This document shows, piece by piece, positions 7,140 to 13,583 of a DNA stretch of 43,286 nucleotides. Source of the stretch: Spirochaetia bacterium. GTDB lineage: Bacteria > Spirochaetota > Spirochaetia > Treponematales > Breznakiellaceae. Under the pieces are notes generated by a model. It was not told the DNA's origin. It did not search any database and worked only from the letters and a program-made list of their open reading frames with translations. Position numbers and translations under genes: made by a program. The stretch covers positions 1-43,286 of the forward strand of contig BNUX01000016.1 in assembly GCA_025997675.1 (NCBI GenBank). The letters run 5' to 3'. How positions within the stretch are numbered: position 1 is the first letter of the stretch; the number at the start of each line of letters is the position of its first letter.

Positions 7140-8178
7140 TAATATGATGGAAAATCAGGAACTACCGGAAACTGCTGAGGCGTTTGTTGAACGGGGCAAT
7201 TCCTTAGATGATAAGGGCGATTATGATTCGGAAATAGCGGACCTTACCAAGGTAATAAGTATTGATCCTACGCATGTTCTTGCCTATGAAGATCGCAGCC
7301 AGCCGTATTACAATAAAGGGGATTATAATTCGGCACTAGCGGATCTTACACAGGTAATCAGCATTGATCCAAATAATGGAACTACTTATTGTAATCGCGG
7401 TCTTTTGTATAATATTAAAGGCGAATATGACCAAGCGATAGCGGATTGCACAAAAGCAATCGATATTGATCCTGATGATACTTATGCCTATAACAATCGC
7501 GGTGAGGCGTATACCCAAAAAAGGGAGTATGATAAAGCCATTGCGGACTTAAATATCGCGTTGCAAATTAATCCGAATGACGCGGATTTTTTGGATTGCC
7601 GTGGTTTTGCGTATTACAATAAAGGCGATTATAATTCGGCAATAGCGGATTATTCCAGAGCAATCAGTATTGATCCTGGTGATGCTATTGTCTATAGACA
7701 TCGTGGTCATGCTTATTTCGACAAAGATGACTATGATTCGGCGATAGTGGACTTTACCAAGGCAATCAACATTGATCCCAAGTATGCTAAAGCTTATAAC
7801 AGTCGCGGGCTTGCGTATGGCATAAAAGGCGATTATGATTTCGCCATAGCGGACTTTACCAAGGCAATCAACATTGATCCTGAATATGCCAAAGCCCATA
7901 ACAACCGCGGCTTTGCGCATAATGAAAAAGGCGAACATGGTTTGGCGATTACGGACTATACCCAAGCGATCAGGCTTGATCCCAATCTTACCAATGCCTA
8001 TTTATTTCGTGGTCGTGCGTATGAAGAAACGGGCGATTATGATTCGGCTATAGCAGACTTTACCAAAGCGGTCGGCATTGATCCCGAATGTGATGAAGCA
8101 AAAGAGGGCCTTGAAACGGCACAGAAGAAACGGCTTATAACTATAGCAATGAGTTTGGAGAATAAAGAAAATGAATAA
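7132..8178 (+). CDS. Tetratricopeptide-repeat protein (first of a pair)
   Basis: 348 residues made almost wholly of about nine 34-residue TPR units (pattern A-Y-x-x-R-G-x-A-Y-x-x-K-G-D-Y-D-x-A-I-A-D-F-T-K-A-I-x-I-D-P). No signal peptide or membrane segment, so a cytoplasmic protein-protein scaffold. The ATG at 7132 overlaps the WYL gene by 8 nt, and its end overlaps the second TPR gene by 8 nt in the same arrangement (a start codon shortly before the upstream stop). The high DNA identity between units at about 102-nt period makes unit number prone to change. The partner is unknown. The TPR fold assignment is secure. Confidence 0.9.
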   Translation: MDNNMMENQELPETAEAFVERGNSLDDKGDYDSEIADLTKVISIDPTHVLAYEDRSQPYYNKGDYNSALADLTQVISIDPNNGTTYCNRGLLYNIKGEYDQAIADCTKAIDIDPDDTYAYNNRGEAYTQKREYDKAIADLNIALQINPNDADFLDCRGFAYYNKGDYNSAIADYSRAISIDPGDAIVYRHRGHAYFDKDDYDSAIVDFTKAINIDPKYAKAYNSRGLAYGIKGDYDFAIADFTKAINIDPEYAKAHNNRGFAHNEKGEHGLAITDYTQAIRLDPNLTNAYLFRGRAYEETGDYDSAIADFTKAVGIDPECDEAKEGLETAQKKRLITIAMSLENKENE

Positions 8179-9295
8179 TCAAGGGCAGCCGATTTCTGCT
8201 GGGAAATTTATATCCCGGGGAGATTTCTTTGCCGATATGGGCGATTATGATTCAGCTATAGCGGACTATACAAAGGCAATTAGATTTAGTCCATGTATCA
8301 AAAATTATTTGAGCCGTGATACACCGGTTCCTACTTGCCTTGTGGATAAATGGCGTAGATATGCAGTTGTCTATAAGCAACGTGGTTTTGCGTATGGCTT
8401 AAAGGGTGATTATGACCAGGCAATTGAGGACTTTACCCAGGCAATCAATATTGATCCCAATTATGCCGTTGCCTATCACTATCGTGGTATTGTGTATTGT
8501 ATCAAGGACGATTATAAACAAGCCATTGCGGACTATACGCAGGTTGTCAGTATTGATCCTGCTTATGCTGGCGCCTATTATGATCGTGGTGATGCGTATT
8601 GGGAGAATAAAAAAGATTATGCATCGGCAATGGCGGACATTACACAAGCAATCAACATTAATCCTAAACTTGCCGGCGCCTATAACTATCGGGGGTCTTT
8701 GTATATCCTCAATGAGGAATATGATCGGGCCATTGAGGACTTGACACAAGCCATCAGCATTGATCCCTATTTTACCGCCGCTTATTATCACCGTGGTCAG
8801 GCGAATGAAGAAAAGGGTGATTATGATTCAGCCATTGATGACTACACTCATGTAATCAGGCTTGATCCCGATCAGTACACTAATTATTACCAACGTGGTA
8901 AGGCGTTTCTTAAAAAGAACGATTTTGATTCAGCAATAAGGGATTTTACCCATGCAATCAATATATATCCTAATGAAGAATTGGCCTATTGGAATCGTGG
9001 GGAGGCGTTTTATAGTAAGGGCGACTATGATTCGGCGATAGCGGATTTCACTCAAGCCATCAGCATTGATCCTCATTATTACTTGCCCTATTACGACCGT
9101 GGTATGGCGTTTTACAATAGGGGTGATTATGATTCGGCGATAGCTGACTACACTCAGGCAATCAGACTTTATTGCGGCTTTGATGAAGCAAGGGAGGGTA
9201 TTAAAATAGCACGGAAGATGCGGCGTAGGAAAATATGGAAATGGTTAGCAAGGCCTTTCAAATATCATGGATTAGTTCCAATGATATTTTATTGA
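8171..9295 (+). CDS. Tetratricopeptide-repeat protein (second of a pair)
   Basis: 374 residues, about ten TPR units of the same subtype as the upstream protein, with one 20-residue interruption near residues 40-60 (containing CIKNYLSRDTPVPTCLVDKW) between the first and second units. The C-terminal tail is basic (ARKMRRRKIWKWLARP) and hydrophobic at the very end, perhaps a membrane- or nucleic-acid-contacting tail. Overlaps the first TPR gene by 8 nt, and GGAG lies before the start. The two proteins look like a duplication that has diverged. Third gene of the WYL operon. Cytoplasmic scaffold role inferred. Confidence 0.9.
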   Translation: MNNQGQPISAGKFISRGDFFADMGDYDSAIADYTKAIRFSPCIKNYLSRDTPVPTCLVDKWRRYAVVYKQRGFAYGLKGDYDQAIEDFTQAINIDPNYAVAYHYRGIVYCIKDDYKQAIADYTQVVSIDPAYAGAYYDRGDAYWENKKDYASAMADITQAININPKLAGAYNYRGSLYILNEEYDRAIEDLTQAISIDPYFTAAYYHRGQANEEKGDYDSAIDDYTHVIRLDPDQYTNYYQRGKAFLKKNDFDSAIRDFTHAINIYPNEELAYWNRGEAFYSKGDYDSAIADFTQAISIDPHYYLPYYDRGMAFYNRGDYDSAIADYTQAIRLYCGFDEAREGIKIARKMRRRKIWKWLARPFKYHGLVPMIFY

Positions 9296-9356
9296 TTAAG
9301 ATACGCGGAATTTTTGATAAAATTGTTGGGTATGGCACTATATGACAGATCAGATG

Positions 9357-9371
9357 GGTTAGAATCTAACC
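9357..9371. promoter_or_regulatory. Perfect inverted repeat ahead of the 9397 gene
   Basis: GGTTAGA-A-TCTAACC, a 15-nt perfect palindrome with a 1-nt centre, 25 nt upstream of the start at 9397. It could be an operator. A TATGACAGAT string lies just upstream (about 9341-9350). Confidence 0.5.
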
Positions 9372-9396
9372 GGAACTGAAATTAAGGAGGCCAAAG

Positions 9397-9636
9397 ATGG
9401 CGCAGAATTATTATTGTAAATTGTGTGGAATGAAGTACCCCAGTATTTCGAGTTTAACCGCAGCTACGTGCAGCCGTAGTCCGGTAAGGAATGGGAAGCA
9501 TGTACTTTATGAGGGGGCTGAAAAATCGTCCTATGTCTGCAAACACTGCGGGATGAAATACCCGTCCCTTTCAAGTTTGACCGGGGCTACTTGTAGTAGG
9601 CATCCCAATAAGGGGAAGCATGAACCGGCACTTTAA
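9397..9636 (+). CDS. Small protein with two tandem C-C-C-H zinc-finger-like repeats
   Basis: 79 residues consisting of two near-identical modules. Module 1: C7-x2-C10-x14-C25-x9-H35. Module 2: C48-x2-C51-x14-C66-x8-H75. Each carries the core CG-MKYPS-x-SSLT-x-ATCSR and ends in GKH. The spacing suggests one zinc ion per module. AAGGAGG precedes the ATG, so the start is firm. Cytoplasmic, probably nucleic-acid or protein binding by analogy with small zinc fingers. No family name that I can give with certainty. Confidence 0.8.
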   Translation: MAQNYYCKLCGMKYPSISSLTAATCSRSPVRNGKHVLYEGAEKSSYVCKHCGMKYPSLSSLTGATCSRHPNKGKHEPAL

Positions 9637-9706
9637 GATTAATTGACCAATTCCGTAATGATTATGGGAGCATTATGACATATCCTTACTGGGTCAAAAA
9701 AATTGC

Positions 9707-9735
9707 TTGACATTTTATGAAAGATGGGATAATAT
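9707..9735 (+). promoter_or_regulatory. Consensus sigma-70-type promoter for the 9770 gene
   Basis: TTGACA (9707-9712), 17-nt spacer, TAATAT (9730-9735). One of the best promoter matches in the window. It gives a leader of about 28 nt. Confidence 0.85.
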
Positions 9736-9769
9736 CAGGTAGAGTTACATTAAATGGATGGGGGTTTTT

Positions 9770-10498
9770 ATGGACACTAGTCTTTTGGAAAAAGAGGAAA
9801 AACTAATCCGGCAGAGTATTCGCCGTAAATACGATAAGAGCAATGATAATGCTGCACCGTTATATGACGGTGTTGTGGATGCGGAAAAATATCTTTCCGC
9901 AAAACCAAAAATTTGCTGGATTTTAAAAGAGCCTTATGATTCGGATTATCCCGCCTATGAAGGCGGCGGTTGGAGCATCGTAAAAGATTATCTTGGTCAA
10001 GATAAAGATAAATTGGCTCCTCAGCTCCAGGCATCCCAAACTTGGCGGCGTATTACCTATGTTACCTACTCAATACTTAATAAGTTTTTAGCTTATAGCA
10101 AATTAAGTAATATCAAGGAAAAACCGGAGATGGCGGATGCTTTACGCGAGATTGCCGCAATCAATGTTAGCAAAATGCCTGCAACATCAACTTCAAAGGA
10201 CGCCGCCATCAAAAAAAAGTATGAGTTTTGGAAACCTGTTTTATTACGGCAATTAAAATCCTATGATCCTCAGATTTTGATTTTCGGTAATACTTTTAAG
10301 CATTTTCGGGTGGATTTGGAAATTGACGATGCTGAAATGAAAGGCGACCCCAAGCTCTATTATGTGCTAAAAAATAATAAGCTCTATCTCAACGCTTATC
10401 ATCCAGGTGTACGTGGCTACACAATCTCGGAAGGAGATTATTGCCAAGGGCTTATTGATGTGGTTAAAAAGAACATCAAAAAATTGCAACTCTTTTAG
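9770..10498 (+). CDS. Uracil-DNA-glycosylase-superfamily-like protein
   Basis: 242 residues from ATG 9770. This start is preferred over 9758 because GGGGG lies just upstream of it. The order of motifs fits the UDG superfamily: ICWILKEPYD (residues about 46-55, glycosylase motif 1 position), PQILIFGNTFKHF strand-helix near 165-177, and LNAYHPGV near 208-215 (motif 2, H-P). The region ISTK-like INVSKMPATSTSKD before a WKPVLL helix fits DNA-contacting loops. The whole-family resemblance is moderate, and catalytic activity is not assured because the first motif lacks the usual G-x-x-P-G. Own promoter. A+T-rich. Role in DNA repair or phage defence is inference. Confidence 0.6.
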   Translation: MDTSLLEKEEKLIRQSIRRKYDKSNDNAAPLYDGVVDAEKYLSAKPKICWILKEPYDSDYPAYEGGGWSIVKDYLGQDKDKLAPQLQASQTWRRITYVTYSILNKFLAYSKLSNIKEKPEMADALREIAAINVSKMPATSTSKDAAIKKKYEFWKPVLLRQLKSYDPQILIFGNTFKHFRVDLEIDDAEMKGDPKLYYVLKNNKLYLNAYHPGVRGYTISEGDYCQGLIDVVKKNIKKLQLF

Positions 10499-10541
10499 AG
10501 AAAGGAAAATGGTATGAATTTATCTGGATTACACTCGCTAC

Positions 10542-10757
10542 TTATTTTGTCAACTTATTGACCAGAAAATCATTCTGTAAAGTGGCTACCGTAACATTGG
10601 CGCCGGTAAAATCAGAACCTTTATCGGTTAGGGTAGTTTCATAAAAGCACTCAATGAAGCTGATAAACGCCGTCTTGGTAACATAGCCCACATTGACCCG
10701 GAGATCAACCCTGCCGGGATGCAGCAGGGTCGGATCTAATTTTTCAGGTCGTTGTTT
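10542..10757 (-). pseudogene. Remnant of a BCS1-like AAA+ ATPase C-terminus
   Basis: Read on the minus strand this segment gives RPEKLDPTLLHPGRVDLRVN, then VGYVTKTAFISFIECFY, and ends VNKLTK-stop. The first part matches the second region of homology of AAA+ ATPases (consensus N-x-P-E-K-L-D-P-A-L-x-R-P-G-R), here with the first finger Arg replaced by His. A stop codon interrupts the frame at 10758-10760 just before the motif, and no Walker A or B is found upstream, so only about 71 C-terminal codons survive. The array at 10894-11082 begins 137 bases upstream of the remnant. Too short for a functional protein. Confidence 0.65.
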
Positions 10758-10893
10758 TTACTGGGCAAACATAATCCTTCTGCTGCGGAATGAAGCGAGC
10801 CTTCCCCTTAATTCCTTCACCTACAGGTCTATGCGGGTCGCGGGTATGCGTCCGCAGGTCACGGACATACGTCCGTGTCTGATCCGCACCTAT

Positions 10894-11082
10894 GGATGAC
10901 TCATCCGCACCTATGGATGACCCATCCGCATCTACGGATGACCTATCCGCACCTATGGATGACTCATCCGCACCTACGGATGACCCATCCGCACCTATGG
11001 ATGACTCATCCGCACCTATGGATGACTCATCCGCACCTATAGATGACCCATCCGTACCTACAGATGACCCATCCGTACCTAT
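10894..11082. repeat. 21-bp-period tandem repeat array 2
   Basis: Nine exact-period 21-nt units starting at 10894, 10915, 10936, 10957, 10978, 10999, 11020, 11041 and 11062. Each unit has a 13-nt palindrome (GGATGACTCATCC, or a variant with ACC or AGATG) and an 8-nt spacer (consensus GCACCTAT). Degenerate related sequence, including CACGGAC-ATAC-GTCCGTG, extends upstream to about 10845. The resulting open frame with 7-residue DDSSAPM-type units has no ribosome-binding site and is not regarded as a gene. Sits between the AAA+ remnant and the PIN toxin-antitoxin pair. Confidence 0.93.
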
Positions 11083-11265
11083 GGGAGTCGCAGAGCACTA
11101 TGGATGATAGCGGGGCAGCCCCTCACTGATACTCGACCTAGTATTGGCTTGGAAGAACCAACGCAAAGCTCACCCGGCTGTTGACCGGGCGGGGAAGAGG
11201 GATATGGCGGAAATGCGTTGTTGTTCAGAAAGACCTTTGATAGTTCCCGGATCAAGACCGGTTGC
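11083..11265. other. Intergenic stretch, no gene seen
   Basis: Downstream flank of the PIN gene. Only a CCCGG/CCGGG inverted repeat with a 7-nt loop at about 11173-11189 is visible, without a T-run on either side. Short ORFs here lack ribosome-binding sites and overlap array 2 or the PIN gene. Confidence 0.5.
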
Positions 11266-11829
11266 TTAGCAGTCTGTTCCACTCAATGTAGCTTCAAGCC
11301 CGGCGATACGGAGCTTGGCTTCGGCAAGGGCGCGTACCGCCTGATCCCGCTCGGCGATTATAGCGTTCACGTCCACTTTCTTTTTCTTCGGTTTTGGTTC
11401 CGGTTTTGGGCGTATCCACAAAAAAGGAAAATGCTCGGCTTCTTCGACGGGGTCAAATTCGGTGTGGTCGGAAGTAATTACCGTGACGCCAAGCGTTGCG
11501 GCGCTCGCAAGACAAACAGCGTCCGCCAGCGATATATCATAGGTAGTTTTATACTTCCCTGCTTGAGTAATCATCGGATCGAGAATAAGGCAGTCAACAA
11601 TGATGTTGGATCCATAAAGGGTAACAAGAAATTTATTGGCAATTATCTGTCCAACCTTGCCTATTCTGTCATAGTAAACTTCAAGCACTTGAATAGCGTT
11701 CATGCGGATGATGATTTCATGGGCCTCGCAAGCGTTAAGCATAGCTTCAACAATATCCGCCCCCGGCTCATCATTAAAAAGCGCTATCAGAGCGCAGGCG
11801 TCAAGGGCATACACAGAATTGGCCCTCAT
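11266..11829 (-). CDS. PIN-domain toxin (VapC-like) with basic coiled-coil tail
   Basis: 187 residues. The PIN ribonuclease fold (residues 5-140) has the acidic metal-binding set D10 (VYALDACALIAL), E50 (AIQVLEVYYD), D103 (ISLADAVCLA) and D121 (VITSDHTEFD). The tail after residue 140 is unusual: a Pro/Lys run (KPEPKPKKKK) followed by a helix with heptad-like pattern (IIAERDQAVRALAEAKLRIA), absent from standard VapC proteins of about 130-140 residues. Overlaps the upstream antitoxin gene by 4 nt (ATGA-type). Expected to cleave RNA when freed from the antitoxin. Confidence 0.88.
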   Translation of the reverse strand: MRANSVYALDACALIALFNDEPGADIVEAMLNACEAHEIIIRMNAIQVLEVYYDRIGKVGQIIANKFLVTLYGSNIIVDCLILDPMITQAGKYKTTYDISLADAVCLASAATLGVTVITSDHTEFDPVEEAEHFPFLWIRPKPEPKPKKKKVDVNAIIAERDQAVRALAEAKLRIAGLEATLSGTDC

Positions 11830-12092
11830 GAGTACTGCCGTTTCTGCTGTTCTTCCTTTTCCTTGTCCACCCGTTTACGTTCAAAGTATTCATCCATCGT
11901 ATCAAGCCCTTTGCAACAACCCCGCATTGCCGCTAAAGATGGATACTTTTTTACGTCCTTGAGTCTGCTATATTCAAGACTTTGGGCTAGGGGGACTTTA
12001 TCATTGAGATAACCCACAAAATCAAGAACTTCGCCCACATAATCGGGTGGAAGCTTCTCGATTTCCTTCAAAAGCAATTCGGTATTAGACAT
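11826..12092 (-). CDS. Antitoxin of the PIN module (DUF2281/VapB-like)
   Basis: 88 residues. The opening LLLKEIEKLPPDYVGEVLDFVGYL resembles DUF2281-type antitoxins (L-x-x-x-I-x-x-L-P-x-x-x-x-x-E-V-L-D-F-I-x-x-L). The C-terminal half is charged and probably disordered until bound to toxin. GAGG precedes the ATG and a consensus minus-strand promoter lies upstream. The typical order antitoxin-then-toxin with a 4-nt overlap supports the assignment. Normally represses its own promoter with the toxin. Confidence 0.85.
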   Translation of the reverse strand: MSNTELLLKEIEKLPPDYVGEVLDFVGYLNDKVPLAQSLEYSRLKDVKKYPSLAAMRGCCKGLDTMDEYFERKRVDKEKEEQQKRQYS

Positions 12093-12111
12093 AATTTCCT
12101 CATTTCCCTCA

Positions 12112-12140
12112 ATGATAATGGAATTTACGGCTCAATGCAA
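12112..12140 (-). promoter_or_regulatory. Promoter of the toxin-antitoxin pair
   Basis: On the minus strand TTGCAT (12140-12135), 17-nt spacer, TATCAT (12117-12112), about 20 nt before the antitoxin start. Diverges from the 12235 gene. Confidence 0.7.
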
Positions 12141-12219
12141 GGACGGAACGACGGAATCATGGTCATTATGAAGCTGAAATCAAAAATAGCCCCTAATTCC
12201 TATTCCTGCTTAAACAGGC

Positions 12220-12225
12220 TATACT
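12220..12225 (+). promoter_or_regulatory. -10 box of the 12235 gene, close to the start codon
   Basis: TATACT at 12220-12225, 9 nt from the ATG at 12235. The -35 is weak (TTCCTA at 12197-12202, 17-nt spacer). An AGGGG between box and ATG could serve as ribosome-binding site only if transcription started unusually early. Confidence 0.5.
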
Positions 12226-12234
12226 AGGGGTACC

Positions 12235-13362
12235 ATGCTACACAAAAGCACCCAAGGGGTGAAGATTCCCCTCTTGAAACCCTTGGTCGTCATTTTTCTC
12301 ATTACCACCCTCCTGTCCTGTTCGCCCAAAACCCCCGTCCCGCAGGCGTTTCCGTCCCCCGCCCCGTCCCCCCCCCCATCCCCCGCCGCCGTACAGCCCC
12401 GGCAGCCGGGGAATGAAAAAAAAGTTACCATCGGTATTTCCGTCGCCACCGCCACCTTTATCCTTGAGCGGTGGAACAAGGATATGAAGGTCTTTTCCGG
12501 CGCGGCAAAGGAACTAGGGGCCGATGTCCTGGTGCAGCTTTCCGCTGGGGGCATCCGGGAGCAGATAGCCCAGATAAACTATATGGTTACCCAGAACATC
12601 GATATCCTGGTGGTTATTACCCACGATTCGGAACTGATCGCCGGGGCTGTTAAGCAGGTCCGGGATGCGGGAATCCCCGTCATCGCCTATGACCGGATGA
12701 TCCTGGGGACGCCCATCGATGCCTATATTTCCTTTGACAGCCGGGAGGTGGGCCGCCAATACGGAGAGGCCCTGATCCGCGCCGTTCCCCGGGGAACCTA
12801 CCTGGTGGCAAACGGCTCCCTCCACGATGTGAACAGCTTTGACATCAGCGAAGGGCTGCACGAGATACTCGATCCCCATATTGCGGCGGGCAGCATCGAA
12901 ATTGGGCGGGAGATTTGGCTTGAGGAATGGAGCTTTGACGAGGCCCTGGAAAAGATCGGCGCCGTCTTCGAGGAAACCACCGCCTTCGACGCCATTGTCT
13001 GCGGGAACGACGCCATTGCCGGCGCGGCGATTCAGCTTTTAGCCGAACGCCGCCTTGCCGGGAAGGTGGCGGTGGTCGGGCAGGATGCGGAACTGATCAG
13101 CTGCCAGCATGTGATCGAAGGGCTGCAGCTCATGACGGTCTATAAACCCATCGGCAAATTGGCCTCCCGGGCGGCCCGGCTTGCCATGGCCATCGCCGCA
13201 AAGGAGCCGTTTCCCCCGGACACCCGTCTGGAAAACGGCAGCGGCGTACCGGTACCCGCCTATATCGAAAAACCGCTGGCGATTTATAAGCACAATATGG
13301 ACGCCGTTATCAAGGATGGGTTTCATTCCTATGAAGATGTATACCGGAATACCGGATTATAG
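12235..13362 (+). CDS. XylF-like sugar-binding lipoprotein, not linked to its own permease
   Basis: 375 residues. Signal peptide with lipobox L26-L27-S28-C29, so a lipoprotein. A Pro/Ala-rich linker runs to about residue 60. The type I periplasmic binding fold begins at VTIGISVATATFILERWNKD and has features of D-xylose/XylF-type proteins: an ITHDSELI segment, IPVIAYDRMI, FDAIVCGNDAIAGAAIQLL and VAVVGQDAELISCQHVI, the last matching the VTGQDAE of the xylF product at 20682. Flanked by the divergent toxin-antitoxin pair and, after a strong hairpin, the next promoter, so it appears monocistronic. It could feed the XylGH transporter or serve a signalling function. Choice is inference. Confidence 0.85.
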   Translation: MLHKSTQGVKIPLLKPLVVIFLITTLLSCSPKTPVPQAFPSPAPSPPPSPAAVQPRQPGNEKKVTIGISVATATFILERWNKDMKVFSGAAKELGADVLVQLSAGGIREQIAQINYMVTQNIDILVVITHDSELIAGAVKQVRDAGIPVIAYDRMILGTPIDAYISFDSREVGRQYGEALIRAVPRGTYLVANGSLHDVNSFDISEGLHEILDPHIAAGSIEIGREIWLEEWSFDEALEKIGAVFEETTAFDAIVCGNDAIAGAAIQLLAERRLAGKVAVVGQDAELISCQHVIEGLQLMTVYKPIGKLASRAARLAMAIAAKEPFPPDTRLENGSGVPVPAYIEKPLAIYKHNMDAVIKDGFHSYEDVYRNTGL

Positions 13363-13369
13363 TATTCGA

Positions 13370-13404
13370 TTTGCTAATCCCTTATTTAGTAAGGAATTAG
13401 CAAA
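13370..13404. terminator. Strong hairpin between the 12235 and 13584 genes
   Basis: 15-bp inverted repeat with one mismatch and a 5-nt loop: TTTGCTAATCCCTTA / TAAGGAATTAGCAAA. It begins 7 nt after the stop codon. There is no clear T-run, so it may be a terminator assisted by other factors, an RNA stabiliser, or an operator. Confidence 0.55.
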
Positions 13405-13440
13405 CTTCATACGTTTGTTGTGTGCCCCTACTAATTATTA

Positions 13441-13470
13441 TTGACAGATTTCCAAAAAGCAGGCTATAAT
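13441..13470 (+). promoter_or_regulatory. Promoter of the second sugar-transport operon
   Basis: TTGACA (13441-13446), 18-nt spacer, TATAAT (13465-13470), both perfect consensus hexamers. The leader to the start at 13584 is about 105 nt and holds another TATAAT at about 13508-13513. Confidence 0.85.
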
Positions 13471-13583
13471 AGGTAGAATGATCCGATAATAAGCAACGTT
13501 ATTTCAGTATAATGACATAGCTTATTTTTCGGGTGGTATAGCTCTTGTGGGCTGTACGATAACCATGCGAAAGAGGAGAAAAA

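Noticed and set aside
10894..11082. CRISPR array
   Set aside because: Units are contiguous 21-mers with no unique spacers, and there are no cas genes.
10892..11107. 71-codon DDSSAP-repeat protein
   Set aside because: Lies entirely in array 2, has no ribosome-binding site and no non-repeat part.
11173..11189. CCCGG/CCGGG hairpin as terminator of the PIN transcript
   Set aside because: Short stem, 7-nt loop and no T-run on the minus-strand side.
11218..12012. 264-codon plus-strand ORF
   Set aside because: Antisense to the PIN and antitoxin genes, which have motifs, a promoter and a 4-nt overlap.
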